A stretch of DNA of 64,000 nucleotides from Bosea sp. PAMC 26642 (lineage in GTDB: Bacteria > Pseudomonadota > Alphaproteobacteria > Rhizobiales > Beijerinckiaceae): positions 3,596,001-3,660,000 of the forward strand of contig NZ_CP014301.1 in the NCBI RefSeq assembly GCF_001562255.1, read 5' to 3'. The notes under the pieces are model-generated. The model ran no database searches and was not told the origin of the DNA. It worked only from the letters and a program-made list of their open reading frames with translations. Below are positions 10,372-18,900 of the stretch, piece after piece (position 1 is the first letter of the stretch; every line of letters begins with the position of its first letter). Both the position numbers and the translations under genes were made by a program.

Positions 10372-12378
10372 ATGCGAATCCTGGTGCTCCGACCCCAGGC
10401 CGATGCCGAGCGCAGCGCCGGGACGATCCTCGCGCGTGGCCACGAGCCGGTGATCGCACCGCTCTTCGAGATCGTGCGGGTGCCGGAAACGTCGCCGGAC
10501 GGACCTTTCGCGGCTCTGGTCCTGACGAGCGGCAACGCCGTCGCCGCTCTGGCCGAGGCACCGGCTAGCTGGCGCGAACTGCCGGTCTTCACGGTCGGCG
10601 CCCGCACGGCGGCGAAGGTGCGGGAGACCGGCTTCGGCGACGCCCGCAGCGCCGATGGCGACCGCCATGCGTTGGTCGACCTGATCGGCGGCAATATGCC
10701 GACACCCGCACGGCTGCTGCTGATCGCCGGACGCGACAGCCACGATGACGTCCGGCACCACCTCGCGGAAGCAGGCTACGACGTCGCGCTCTGGACGAGC
10801 TATGCCGCCGAGGCCGTGAGCATTCTGCCCAAGGCAGCCGCCGTCGCGATGGTCGAAGGCGAGGTCGATGCCGTGCTGCACTACTCGACTCGCGGGGCCG
10901 AGACCTTTCTGTCGCTGACGCAGGCGGTCCACCTTGCTGACGAAGCTCTCGAGCTGACGCATGTCGCGATCTCCGCCGAGGCCGCCGCTCCGCTGATCAG
11001 GGCGGGTGCGAAAACCGTGCTCGTCGCCGAGCATCCCGAGGAGGCGGCGATGTTTGCCGCGCTGGACCAAGTGTCCGCTCGCAATCGCAGCAGTGGGGAT
11101 GGTAGAGAGAAGGCCATCGCACCTGCGAACCGCGACATGGACAAAGACCTGATGAGCGAGCCGGACGACAAGCCCATCCCGCGCACACGCTCGCGCCGCA
11201 CACCCCCGACCATCGAGGCGGTGGCGCAGGACACCACGGCGCAGGAGCCGGCAGCCACGGAGCCGGCACCGTCGGAGCCGATCGAGCGGCCCGATCCGGC
11301 CACCGGCGCAACGCCGGAATCGGTCCTTCCAACCGAGGCGCTGCCGCGGGAATACCCGTCGGGCGACAGCATGACACCTGAGGCCGCCAGCCACGGCGAT
11401 CGCGACGACGACGTTGCGACGCCGCCTCCCCCCGAGGAGCGCCGCCCCTTGCCCTTGACCGCTCTGGCGCTGTCGGGGCTCGGCGGCGGCATCATCGGCG
11501 CCGGCCTCATGATGCTGTCGATGAGCGGCACGCCCGGCGTCAGCCCCGCACAGATCGCGGATTTGCGCAGCCGCATCGACAGCCTGCAGAGCACGGCTGC
11601 GACGCTCGACCGCAAGGCCGGCGCCGCCTCGGATGCCGCCACCAAGGCCGCGGCCGATGCACAGGCCGCGACGGGACGCATCAACCAGATCGCCGCCACC
11701 CGGCAGGCTCAGACGCCCGATGCCGGCGCGATCACCGGCCTCAGCGAGCAGGCGAGCCGCACCGAGGCCGCCGCGACCGCGCTCGGCGAGCGACTCGACC
11801 AGACCACGGCGCGGATCGGCAGCATCGAAACGCTCGCCAGGACCGCCGCAGCGCCCAGCCCGCAGGCGCTCGCCGCGGCTCGCATCGTACTGGCGGAGCG
11901 CGTCCAGACGGCCATCGCCTCGGGCCAGCCCTTCGCGGCCGATGTCGCCGCGCTCGCCAAAGGCGGCGGCGCGGCCGAGCAGATCGCGGCCCTGAACGCG
12001 GTCGCCGGCAGCGGAGCCGCAACACGTGACGCTCTGCTCGCCCAATTCCGCGGCCACCGCCCGATGTTCGCCCGCGAGATGACTCCGGTCGCGAGCAGCT
12101 GGCAGGACCGTGTTCTCGGGCTCGCCAGCCGCATCGTCACGATCAGGCCGGTCGGAGAGAGCGCCGACAACGATCCCGGCACCCTGCTGATCCGGCTCGA
12201 AAACGCCGTCGCCAACGGCAACATCGTCGCGGCTGCGGGGCTCTGGGGCCAGTTGCCCGAGCCGGCGCGCCGCAACAGCGCCGATTTCGGAACCGCCTTG
12301 CAGAAGCGCGCAGCGGCCGAAGCCGCTATTGCGAAAATCGCGCAGGATGCAGTGGCTGCGCTCGGCGCGGCCGGCTGA
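10372..12378 (+). CDS. hemD: HemD-Mic60 fusion: uroporphyrinogen-III synthase joined to a mitofilin-like membrane protein
   Basis: One uninterrupted 668-residue frame with two parts. Residues about 1-250 are HemD: the start MRILVLRPQADAERSA, ALVLTSGNAVAAL, LLIAGRDSHDD, and VDAVLHYSTRGAETF, with the normal full HemD length. A proline/threonine/alanine-rich linker (about 255-357) leads to one TM segment (about 359-382), an Ala-rich coiled coil (about 390-480) and a C-terminal mitofilin domain (about 555-668; VTIRPVGESADNDPGTLL and the helical end). The second half matches alphaproteobacterial Mic60, a membrane-shaping protein usually encoded separately between hemD and hemY. HemD would be cytosolic and Mic60 periplasmic, consistent with a single TM in between. 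Internal ATGs at 11137 and 11152 could give Mic60 alone, but neither has a good ribosome site. A lost stop codon by sequencing error cannot be excluded. Confidence 0.85.
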   Translation: MRILVLRPQADAERSAGTILARGHEPVIAPLFEIVRVPETSPDGPFAALVLTSGNAVAALAEAPASWRELPVFTVGARTAAKVRETGFGDARSADGDRHALVDLIGGNMPTPARLLLIAGRDSHDDVRHHLAEAGYDVALWTSYAAEAVSILPKAAAVAMVEGEVDAVLHYSTRGAETFLSLTQAVHLADEALELTHVAISAEAAAPLIRAGAKTVLVAEHPEEAAMFAALDQVSARNRSSGDGREKAIAPANRDMDKDLMSEPDDKPIPRTRSRRTPPTIEAVAQDTTAQEPAATEPAPSEPIERPDPATGATPESVLPTEALPREYPSGDSMTPEAASHGDRDDDVATPPPPEERRPLPLTALALSGLGGGIIGAGLMMLSMSGTPGVSPAQIADLRSRIDSLQSTAATLDRKAGAASDAATKAAADAQAATGRINQIAATRQAQTPDAGAITGLSEQASRTEAAATALGERLDQTTARIGSIETLARTAAAPSPQALAAARIVLAERVQTAIASGQPFAADVAALAKGGGAAEQIAALNAVAGSGAATRDALLAQFRGHRPMFAREMTPVASSWQDRVLGLASRIVTIRPVGESADNDPGTLLIRLENAVANGNIVAAAGLWGQLPEPARRNSADFGTALQKRAAAEAAIAKIAQDAVAALGAAG

Positions 12379-12395
12379 CGAAGGGATTGGGATCC

Positions 12396-14084
12396 ATGGT
12401 TCGCGTACTGATCTACCTCGTCATCATGGCGGCCCTGGCGGCCGGCGCGGTCTGGCTCGCCGACCGGCCGGGCGAGGTCGCGGTGCTGTGGCAGGGCTAT
12501 CGCATCGAGACCAGCGTCGCGATCGCCGCCATCGGCGTCGTCCTGCTGGCCATGCTGGCGATGCTGGCCTGGGCTGCGATCCGCTTCGTCTTCGGCCTGC
12601 CCAACGCCTTCAGCTTCGCGTCGCGTGCCAGGCGCCGGGCGCGCGGCTTCGAGGCGGTCTCGCGCGGCATGGTCGCGATCGGCGCGGGTGATCCCGTCGC
12701 GGCCGGCCGTCACGCCCATGACGCCCGCAAATTCGCCGGCAACGAGCCGCTGACCCTGCTGCTGGAGGCGCAGGCTGCCCAGCTCTCGGGCGATCGCGGC
12801 CGGGCCGAAGCCGCCTTCAAGCAGATGCTCGACAAGCCCGAAACCCGCGTGCTCGGTCTGCGCGGCCTGTTCGTCGAGGCTAGGCGCCGTGGCGATATGG
12901 TCGCCGCGCGCGCCTTTGCCGACGACGCCGTGCGCCGCTCGCCCTCGCTCGCCTGGGCCAATGATGCCCTGCTCGATTTCCACACCGGCGCCGGCGACTG
13001 GCAGGCGGCCCGCACCGCCGTCGAGCGCCGCGCCGCGTTGCGGCTGGCAGAAAAGGCGGAGGCCAAGCGCCAGCGCGCGGTCCTGCTGACGGCGGAAGCC
13101 CTCGAAGCCCATGGGCGCGAGCCCGAAAAGGCGCTCGCAGCCGCACTCGAAGCGGCCAAGCTGGCGCCCGGCCTGACGCCTGCCGCCGCACTCGCCGGCC
13201 GGATGCTGGCCGAGCGCGGCGATATCCGCAAGGCCGTCAAGATTCTCGAGGCCGCCTGGAAGGAGGTCTCGCATCCAGACATCGCCGCCGCCTATCTCGA
13301 CGTCCGCCCCGGCGACAGCGCCCAGGATCGGCTGGCCCGCGCCACGACGCTGGCGAAGCTGCGTCCCTCCGATCCCGAAGGCGTGCTGGCACTGGCGAGC
13401 GCGGCGACCCACGCCCGCGATTTCGCCAAGGCCCGCGCCGCCCTGAAGCCCCTGCTGGCGGGCGGCGCCTCGGTGCGCGCCTGCCTGCTGATGGCCGAAC
13501 TGGAAGAGGCCGAGCACGGCGCCGCCGGCCGCGTCCGCGAATGGCTCGCCCGCGCCACCCGCGCTCCGCGCGACGCCGCCTGGGTCGCCGACGGGCTGGT
13601 GTCGGACACATGGATGCCGGTCTCGCCGATTTCGGGCCGCCTCGACGCCTTCGTCTGGACCGTGCCGCCCGCGACCCTGCGCAGCCAGGGTCCTGCCATG
13701 GACGACGTCCTAGCCGATCTCGACGATTCGACGCCTCTGCTCGAAGGCCGCGCCGAGCCGATGACGACGCCTGAGCCTGCACAGCCGGAAAGCCAGGTTG
13801 CCGTCACGCCGCCAGCCCCGCCGCCGGCGATCATCGAAGCCAAGGCCGAGCCGCAACCGAACCCCGCTATGGTGGAAACGCCTGCAGCCAAACCGCCCGA
13901 GACCAAGATCGTGGCTGCTCCCACTGAGCCCGTGCCCGTGTCCTCACAGCCGGCCCAGCCGCCGCGCGACCATCGGCCCATCCCGGTGATCTTCCCCGTC
14001 GCCCATGCGCCCGACGACCCCGGCCCCGACGATTCGGCTGCGGCCGACCAGGAGAAAAAGGCGAAGTTCCGTATCTTCGGCTGA
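12396..14084 (+). CDS. hemY: HemY-like TPR membrane protein
   Basis: A 562-residue inner-membrane protein with two N-terminal TM segments (about residues 3-20 and 40-62), the HemY N-terminal domain with LPNAFSFASRARRRARGFEAVSRGMVAIGAGD, and a long helical region of TPR-type repeats (about 100-390). The last 130 residues are rich in Pro, Ala and Glu and probably disordered. HemY of proteobacteria is unrelated to the protoporphyrinogen oxidase of that name; it accompanies hemCD and its molecular role is uncertain. ATG 12396 is chosen; a TTG three codons earlier (12387) is the other option. It lies 17 bases after the HemD-Mic60 frame, so the group is likely one transcript. A function in membrane organisation with Mic60 is only an inference from this linkage. 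Confidence 0.9.
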   Translation: MVRVLIYLVIMAALAAGAVWLADRPGEVAVLWQGYRIETSVAIAAIGVVLLAMLAMLAWAAIRFVFGLPNAFSFASRARRRARGFEAVSRGMVAIGAGDPVAAGRHAHDARKFAGNEPLTLLLEAQAAQLSGDRGRAEAAFKQMLDKPETRVLGLRGLFVEARRRGDMVAARAFADDAVRRSPSLAWANDALLDFHTGAGDWQAARTAVERRAALRLAEKAEAKRQRAVLLTAEALEAHGREPEKALAAALEAAKLAPGLTPAAALAGRMLAERGDIRKAVKILEAAWKEVSHPDIAAAYLDVRPGDSAQDRLARATTLAKLRPSDPEGVLALASAATHARDFAKARAALKPLLAGGASVRACLLMAELEEAEHGAAGRVREWLARATRAPRDAAWVADGLVSDTWMPVSPISGRLDAFVWTVPPATLRSQGPAMDDVLADLDDSTPLLEGRAEPMTTPEPAQPESQVAVTPPAPPPAIIEAKAEPQPNPAMVETPAAKPPETKIVAAPTEPVPVSSQPAQPPRDHRPIPVIFPVAHAPDDPGPDDSAAADQEKKAKFRIFG

Positions 14085-14150
14085 GGCTCCGGCAGGCCCG
14101 CTCTGCGAAAAGGCGTGCGGGCCACGGCCGCGCCCCTTATAGCGTCGCTC

Positions 14151-15194
14151 ATGACGATCACATCGAGCGAACCCGACACCACGCCTTTGGCGGGCGTGAC
14201 CTTGCTGGTGACGGCGGAAGAGGCCGGTCAGCGGCTCGACAAGGCGCTGGCCTTGCTCGCCACCGACATTTCCCGCGCCCGCCTCCAGCAGGTCGTCAAG
14301 GACGGCGGCGTCAGCCTCAACGGCGCCGTCTTCACCGATGGCAGCCGCAAGGTCGTCGAGGGCGACGAGCTTGCTCTGATCATGCCCGCTGCCAAGCCTG
14401 CGGACCCGGTCGGGCAGGACATCCCGCTGACAGTGGTCTACGAGGACGAACACCTGATCGTCATCGACAAGCCGGCCGGCCTCGTCGTCCACCCCGCCGG
14501 CGGCCACGAGGACGGCACGCTGGTCAACGCCCTGATCGCCCATTGCGGCGACAGTCTCTCGGGGATCGGCGGCGTCCGCCGGCCCGGCATCGTCCACCGG
14601 CTCGACAAGGACACCAGCGGGCTGCTCGTGGTCGCCAAGAACGATCGCGCGCACCAGAAGCTCGCCAAGCAGTTTGCCGACCATGGCCGGACCGGGCCGC
14701 TGCAGCGCGCCTATCTCGCGATCGTCTGGAGCTTTCCGCGCCGTCCGCACGGCACGATCACGACCCAGATCGAGCGCTCGAACAAGAACCGCGAAAAAAT
14801 GATGGTCGTCGGCGAAGATCGCGGGCGCGAGGCGATCACGCATTTCACCGTGATCGAGCGTTATCCGCCCCTGCTCAAGGGAGGCGAGGAGACGGAAGCC
14901 CTGGCCAGCCTGATCGAATGCCGGCTGGAGACCGGCCGCACCCACCAGATTCGCGTGCATATGAGCCATCTCGGCCATCCGCTGCTCGGCGACCAACTCT
15001 ACGGCTCAGGCTTCGCGACCAAGGCCAGCCGTCTGCCCGAGGCAGCGCGCGACGCGCTGACCGCGCTCGGGCGGCAGGCGCTGCATGCGGCTGTGCTCGG
15101 TTTCGAGCATCCCGTCACAGGCGAGGAAATGCTGTTTGAATCCGAGCCGCCCGTCGAATTTGCAAATCTGCAAGTCGCGCTCGCGAGGCTGTGA
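14151..15194 (+). CDS. rluD: RluD-family 23S rRNA pseudouridine synthase
   Basis: A 347-residue RluA-family enzyme with an N-terminal S4 RNA-binding domain (GQRLDKALALLATDISRARLQQ, residues about 24-45, quoted in part) and the catalytic block HRLDKDTSGLLVVAK, whose aspartate is the nucleophile. It also shows GRTHQIRVH and HPLLGDQLYG. RluD modifies the 1911/1915/1917 stem-loop of 23S rRNA; in alphaproteobacteria the gene lies just upstream of rpoH, as here. The ATG at 14151 gives the S4 domain close to the N-terminus; the longer frame from 14115 lacks support. The region after the S4 domain is of normal length. Confidence 0.93.
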   Translation: MTITSSEPDTTPLAGVTLLVTAEEAGQRLDKALALLATDISRARLQQVVKDGGVSLNGAVFTDGSRKVVEGDELALIMPAAKPADPVGQDIPLTVVYEDEHLIVIDKPAGLVVHPAGGHEDGTLVNALIAHCGDSLSGIGGVRRPGIVHRLDKDTSGLLVVAKNDRAHQKLAKQFADHGRTGPLQRAYLAIVWSFPRRPHGTITTQIERSNKNREKMMVVGEDRGREAITHFTVIERYPPLLKGGEETEALASLIECRLETGRTHQIRVHMSHLGHPLLGDQLYGSGFATKASRLPEAARDALTALGRQALHAAVLGFEHPVTGEEMLFESEPPVEFANLQVALARL

Positions 15195-15407
15195 GCCGAT
15201 CTGGCCTTTCTGCCCACTTTCCGCCAAGCTCTCTTGGGATATAATGCGTGTCGGATGCGGATGGCCAAGGGGGCGCCGCAAGTGATCGACCACCCGAACC
15301 CTAAGTATGGTTGCGGCGTTGGGTTAGGTCATGAGATCCGAAACCTGCGCGATGGTTGATCGCGCGGTGGGTTTGCCGCGATGCGGGGGCCCGGAAGGAG
15401 AACGAGC

Positions 15408-16304
15408 ATGGCGATTGCGTCGCTGCCCGTCATGTCTGCCGAAGGCGGACTTTCACGCTATCTGGATGAGATTCGTAAGTTCCCGATGCTGGAACCGAAC
15501 GAGGAATTCATGCTGGCCAAGAGCTGGCGCGAGCATGGCGACCGCGACGCGGCGCATCGGCTCGTGACGTCGCATCTGCGCCTCGTCGCCAAGATCGCCA
15601 TGGGCTATCGCGGTTACGGCCTGCCGATCGGCGAGGTCGTGTCGGAAGGCAATGTCGGCCTGATGCAGGCGGTCAAGCGCTTCGAGCCCGACAAGGGCTT
15701 CCGCCTCGCGACCTATGCGATGTGGTGGATCAAGGCCTCGATCCAGGAATATATCCTGCGCTCCTGGTCGCTGGTGAAGATGGGCACGACTGCCAACCAG
15801 AAGAAGCTGTTCTTCAACCTGCGCAAGGCCAAGAGCAAGATCTCGGCGCTGGGCGAGGGCGATCTACGCCCCGAGCAGGTCAAGACCATCGCGACCAAGC
15901 TCGGCGTCAACGAGCAGGACGTCATCGACATGAACCGCCGCCTCAGCGGCGACGCCTCGCTGAATACGCCGCTGCGCGAGGATGGCGATGGCGAATGGCA
16001 GGATTGGCTGGTCGACGACAGCGAGAGCCAGGAGCGGCGCTTCGCCGATTCGCAGGAGAGCGACAACCGGCATTCGGCCCTGCGCGAGGCGCTGAGCGTG
16101 CTGAATCCGCGCGAGCGCCGGATCTTCGAGGCACGCCGCCTGGCCGAGGACCCGATCACGCTCGAGCAGCTCTCCGAGGAGTTCAGCGTCTCCCGCGAAC
16201 GCGTCCGCCAGATCGAGGTCCGCGCCTTCGAGAAGGTGCAGGACGCCGTCAAGAAGGCCCTGACCCGGATCGAGGCCCCGCGTGCGGCCTTGCCGGCGGC
16301 GTGA
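15408..16304 (+). CDS. rpoH: RNA polymerase heat-shock sigma factor RpoH (sigma-32)
   Basis: A 298-residue group 3-like sigma factor of the RpoH family that directs heat-shock transcription. Region 2: LVTSHLRLVAKIAMGYRGYGLPIGEVVSEGN, then the core-binding/-10 recognition stretch FRLATYAMWWIKASIQEYILRSWSLV (quoted in pieces). The RpoH box, found only in this family, is TTANQKKLFFNLR. Region 4 ends ERVRQIEVRAFEKVQ. Start ATG 15408 follows GGAAGGAG. A 210-base untranslated or promoter region separates it from rluD. A strong terminator follows. A second, more divergent rpoH lies at 50675-51538, so this is probably the main heat-shock copy (rpoH1-like). Confidence 0.95.
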   Translation: MAIASLPVMSAEGGLSRYLDEIRKFPMLEPNEEFMLAKSWREHGDRDAAHRLVTSHLRLVAKIAMGYRGYGLPIGEVVSEGNVGLMQAVKRFEPDKGFRLATYAMWWIKASIQEYILRSWSLVKMGTTANQKKLFFNLRKAKSKISALGEGDLRPEQVKTIATKLGVNEQDVIDMNRRLSGDASLNTPLREDGDGEWQDWLVDDSESQERRFADSQESDNRHSALREALSVLNPRERRIFEARRLAEDPITLEQLSEEFSVSRERVRQIEVRAFEKVQDAVKKALTRIEAPRAALPAA

Positions 16305-16330
16305 CGTTGGTTTGTCGCCAGTTGATCCCG

Positions 16331-16356
16331 AAAAGGAGCCGCAAGGCTCCTTTTTA
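16331..16356 (+). terminator. Intrinsic terminator of rpoH
   Basis: A ten-base-pair stem (arms 16331-16340 and 16345-16354) with a GCAA loop, whose 3' arm runs into five T residues, 26 bases after the rpoH stop. Textbook rho-independent terminator, and bidirectional in appearance because the 5' arm begins with four A residues. Confidence 0.9.
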
Positions 16357-16379
16357 TATTGGCTTGTGCCTTATGGCTT

Positions 16380-16492
16380 CCCGTCATCCAGGACGCAGCG
16401 AAGCGGAGATCCGGGATCTATCGTAAGGCACGATGGCGCTCTATGATGGATCCCGGATCGGCGCCGCCTTGCGGCTTGTCCGGGATGACGGG
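16380..16492. repeat. Intergenic palindromic repeat, family B copy 1
   Basis: A 113-base imperfect palindrome between the rpoH terminator and the DUF2125 gene. Its ends are inverted (CCCGTCATCC and GGATGACGGG-type ends, the right one CCGGGATGACGGG) and it contains the internal CGCAGCGAAGCGGAGATCC and matching right-arm segment. The related copy is 18281-18391. No open frame inside. Confidence 0.75.
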
Positions 16493-16519
16493 AAGGTTTC
16501 GGAATGTCTCGAAAAGCGC

Positions 16520-17572
16520 TCAATACAATGGCGCCAGCGGCTGCAGCGGTAGCCGGATCGGCCCGAGATAGACGCGCCCCTCGCGCAGCACGATCGGTGG
16601 CAGCGGCGTCAGGCCGGGTGTGGACCCCTGCGGCTGCGCGCTGAGCCGGCCGCCCAGCAGGCCTCCCAAGCTGCCCATGATGCCGCCGACCGGAATGCCG
16701 GCGATCTGCTTGATGCCGGCAAGCGAGGCCTGGATCTGCCCTGAGACGCGGTGCGTCTGGTCGAGCAGGAACTGGCCGGTCGCCTCGACGCGGGATGCAC
16801 CCTTGACGGAGACCAGTTTGGTCAGCTGCAGTTGCCCGCCGCCATTGCGCCAGCTTTCGAGCGCATCGGGATTGAAGCCGAGCTTGAATGCCTCGGTTTG
16901 AGTGGCGGTCGCCTCGATATCGACATCCCCGGGTTCCGCGATGCCGAGCAGGCTGTCCAGAGCGGGCAGGGCCGAGCCCTTCAGGCCGATCGCCAGATCG
17001 ACGGCCTGGTCGGCAGCCGGCAGCGTCGGGTTGCGGCGCAGATGCATTTCGAGCCGCGCCGCGCGCCAGCCCTCGCCGGCCTGCCCCGGCGCCGTCAGCG
17101 TCGCGGTCGGCTCGGTTGCGACGATCGAGAGCCGGTTGGGTTCGCCGACATCGTGGACAAGGCTGGCCTGGAGCCCGCGCCAGCCGAGATCGAGCGTCCG
17201 GCCTTCCGGCAGGGTCGCCTGCAACGGGCCGGTGATCTCGGCAATGACCAGGCCCGGCGTATAGATCTGCCCGACGACGACGGCAGGCCCCGTCTGCACG
17301 CGTACTGCCTCGCCCCAGCGCGTCGAGGTCAGCGCAAGCGCGGCGCAACGCACCTCGATCCGAAACGGAAAACCTCCGATCCGGCGGTCGCCGCAGGTCC
17401 AGTTCCGGCCCTGCTGCGCCTCGCGCGCCAGACCTGCATCGACCGCGGTCGAGACGCGACCCTGAACGACGAACCAGAAGCCCGCCCAGGCCGCGGCACC
17501 CAGCGCCAGCAGTACAAAGGGCGCATAGAGCCAGAAGCGGCTGCGGCGGCGCGTTGGGGCGATATCGGTCAT
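16520..17572 (-). CDS. DUF2125 membrane-anchored protein
   Basis: A 350-residue protein with one N-terminal TM (about residues 12-32, FWLYAPFVLLALGAAAWAG) and a periplasmic body carrying the DUF2125 opening WTCGDRRIGGFPFRIEVRC. DUF2125 proteins are conserved in alphaproteobacteria and have no known reaction; the fold resembles outer-envelope lipid-associated beta-rich proteins only by general composition, so I assign none. The start MTDIAPT at 17572 is favoured over a five-residue longer version. It is divergent from the ChaC gene with about 110 bases between them. Confidence 0.85.
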   Translation of the reverse strand: MTDIAPTRRRSRFWLYAPFVLLALGAAAWAGFWFVVQGRVSTAVDAGLAREAQQGRNWTCGDRRIGGFPFRIEVRCAALALTSTRWGEAVRVQTGPAVVVGQIYTPGLVIAEITGPLQATLPEGRTLDLGWRGLQASLVHDVGEPNRLSIVATEPTATLTAPGQAGEGWRAARLEMHLRRNPTLPAADQAVDLAIGLKGSALPALDSLLGIAEPGDVDIEATATQTEAFKLGFNPDALESWRNGGGQLQLTKLVSVKGASRVEATGQFLLDQTHRVSGQIQASLAGIKQIAGIPVGGIMGSLGGLLGGRLSAQPQGSTPGLTPLPPIVLREGRVYLGPIRLPLQPLAPLY

Positions 17573-17682
17573 GCAGCGGGAATCCATTGCGGAAAGGCGG
17601 GCGGATTGTTAGCTCCCGCTCGCAGATTGCGCCAGCGCGCCGGCCTGCGCTGTCAAACAGGCCAGCGCGGCCAAATTATGGG

Positions 17683-18252
17683 ATGATGATGACGTCAGGC
17701 TCGGACGCGCCCGATCTCTGGGTCTTCGGCTACGGCTCGCTGATCTGGCGGCCGGGATTTCCCTTCGAGGAGAGCGTCGGAGCCAGGCTGCACGGCTATC
17801 ATCGTGCGCTCTGCGTCTTCTCGCATGTCCATCGCGGCACGCCAGAACGGCCCGGCCTCGTGCTCGGCCTCGACCGTGGCGGCATCTGCCGCGGCCTCGC
17901 CTTCCGCGTCGCGGCCGTCAACGCCGACGAAACGATCGCCTATCTGCGCGCCCGCGAGCAGGCGACCTCGGTCTATCTCGAACGCAACCTGCAGGTCCGT
18001 CTCGAAGACGGAAGGCAGGTCGCGGCGCTGGTCTACGTCGCCGACCGGCGCCATCTGCAATATGCCGGACGTCTGCCGCCCGAAACCGTGCTCGACCTCG
18101 TCCGCCACGGGCGCGGCAGTTCAGGCGAGAACCCGGACTATGTGCTGCGCACGCAGGAGCATCTGCGCAAGATGGGTATTTTCGATCCCGTCCTGGCCGA
18201 ACTGGCACAAAAGCTGGCGCCAGGCTTGGGCGAACCGCACCCGCATCTGTGA
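17683..18252 (+). CDS. chaC: ChaC-like gamma-glutamylcyclotransferase
   Basis: A 189-residue ChaC-family protein, which cleaves glutathione to 5-oxoproline and Cys-Gly. The family glycine loop is present as WVFGYGSLIWRPGF near the N-terminus, and the catalytic glutamate is in IAYLRAREQ; ALVYVADRRHLQYAG and the C-terminal GSSGENPDYV...HLRKMGI are also typical. Three ATGs in tandem (17683, 17686, 17689) are possible starts; the ribosome site is weak. Standing alone between DUF2125 and a repeat, with no glutathione gene nearby. Confidence 0.9.
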   Translation: MMMTSGSDAPDLWVFGYGSLIWRPGFPFEESVGARLHGYHRALCVFSHVHRGTPERPGLVLGLDRGGICRGLAFRVAAVNADETIAYLRAREQATSVYLERNLQVRLEDGRQVAALVYVADRRHLQYAGRLPPETVLDLVRHGRGSSGENPDYVLRTQEHLRKMGIFDPVLAELAQKLAPGLGEPHPHL

Positions 18253-18280
18253 GAGCCACATTTCGTTTCACACAAACGCG

Positions 18281-18391
18281 CCGTCATTCCGGACGAGCCG
18301 CGCAGCGGAGCCGATCCGGAATCCATCATAGAGCACCGTTGCGTCTTACGATGAAGTCCGGATCGCCGCCTCGCCGCGCCCGGAATGAGGG
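18281..18391. repeat. Intergenic palindromic repeat, family B copy 2
   Basis: About 111 bases, related to 16380-16492: left end CCGTCATTCCGGACGAGCC, internal CGCAGCGGAGCCGATCCGGA, and an inverted right half ending CGGAATGAGGG. It sits between the converging chaC and the SOS-boxed small gene. No open frame inside. Confidence 0.7.
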
Positions 18392-18426
18392 CGCTTGAAT
18401 GGAATCAGCGCGATTGCCACAAACGC

Positions 18427-18834
18427 TCAGACCTCCGGCATCAGGTCCAGCAGCGCGGCCCGCCGGCTGATGCCGTCCTCGGCCAATAGATGCACATGGA
18501 TTTCGCAGGCGCCGGCCTGCCTGACCGCACCGCGCCAGCGCGTCAGCGCCGCCTCGACGCCGAAGGGGCCGCTGTCGCGCGCGGCGATGATCGTCCGGTC
18601 GGGCGCCACCGCCAGCAGCACCGCGTCCGTGAAGCCGAGCGCGTGGTCGTCTCCCGCCGCGAAGATGGAGGCGACGTAGCGCCGGCCCGAGCGCCCGCGC
18701 CAGGCGGTGAAGCGTCGCTCGGACAACAAGCCCGCCGTGCTGCGCAGCGGCATCTCGCGCGCCATCGGAACGGTGGGTTCATCGAAGACGAGTTCGCTTT
18801 GGTCGGCACGATCCTGATAGGCGAGAGCAGCCAT
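18427..18834 (-). CDS. Unknown 135-residue protein under LexA control
   Basis: A 135-residue soluble protein that I do not recognise. It has an arginine-rich middle (SERRFTAWRGRSGRRYVASIF) followed by alternating hydrophobic stretches (DHALGFTDAVLLAVAPDRTIIAARDSG) and ends HVHLLAEDGISRRAALLDLM; no TM segment, signal peptide or nuclease motif is evident. Start ATG 18834 has a strong AGGAGG ten bases upstream. Directly upstream a consensus -35 and a perfect alphaproteobacterial LexA box show that it belongs to the SOS response. It is monocistronic, with a repeat behind it and plsC ending upstream. A DNA-damage role is inferred from control only. Confidence 0.85.
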   Translation of the reverse strand: MAALAYQDRADQSELVFDEPTVPMAREMPLRSTAGLLSERRFTAWRGRSGRRYVASIFAAGDDHALGFTDAVLLAVAPDRTIIAARDSGPFGVEAALTRWRGAVRQAGACEIHVHLLAEDGISRRAALLDLMPEV

Positions 18835-18853
18835 GTCGTTCCTCCTTTGTTCA

Positions 18854-18886
18854 GAACAAAATGAGAACGAACATGACCCCTGTCAA
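18854..18886 (-). promoter_or_regulatory. SOS promoter: perfect LexA box over the -10
   Basis: On the minus strand a consensus -35 TTGACA (18881-18886), 17-base spacer and -10-like CATTTT (18858-18863). The alphaproteobacterial LexA box, read on the plus strand as GAAC-N7-GAAC, is exact at 18854-18868 and covers the -10, 20 bases before the ATG at 18834. Confidence 0.85.
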
Positions 18887-18900
18887 GCCGATTCAGGCCT

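Noticed and set aside
10027..12057. Minus-strand 676-residue frame opposite hemD-Mic60
   Set aside because: Arg/Gly/Asp-rich shadow; the plus-strand frame has continuous homologous domains.
15240..15245. TATAAT as the rpoH promoter -10
   Set aside because: Perfect hexamer, but no acceptable -35 at 16-18 bases; too weak to list, though it may still be real.
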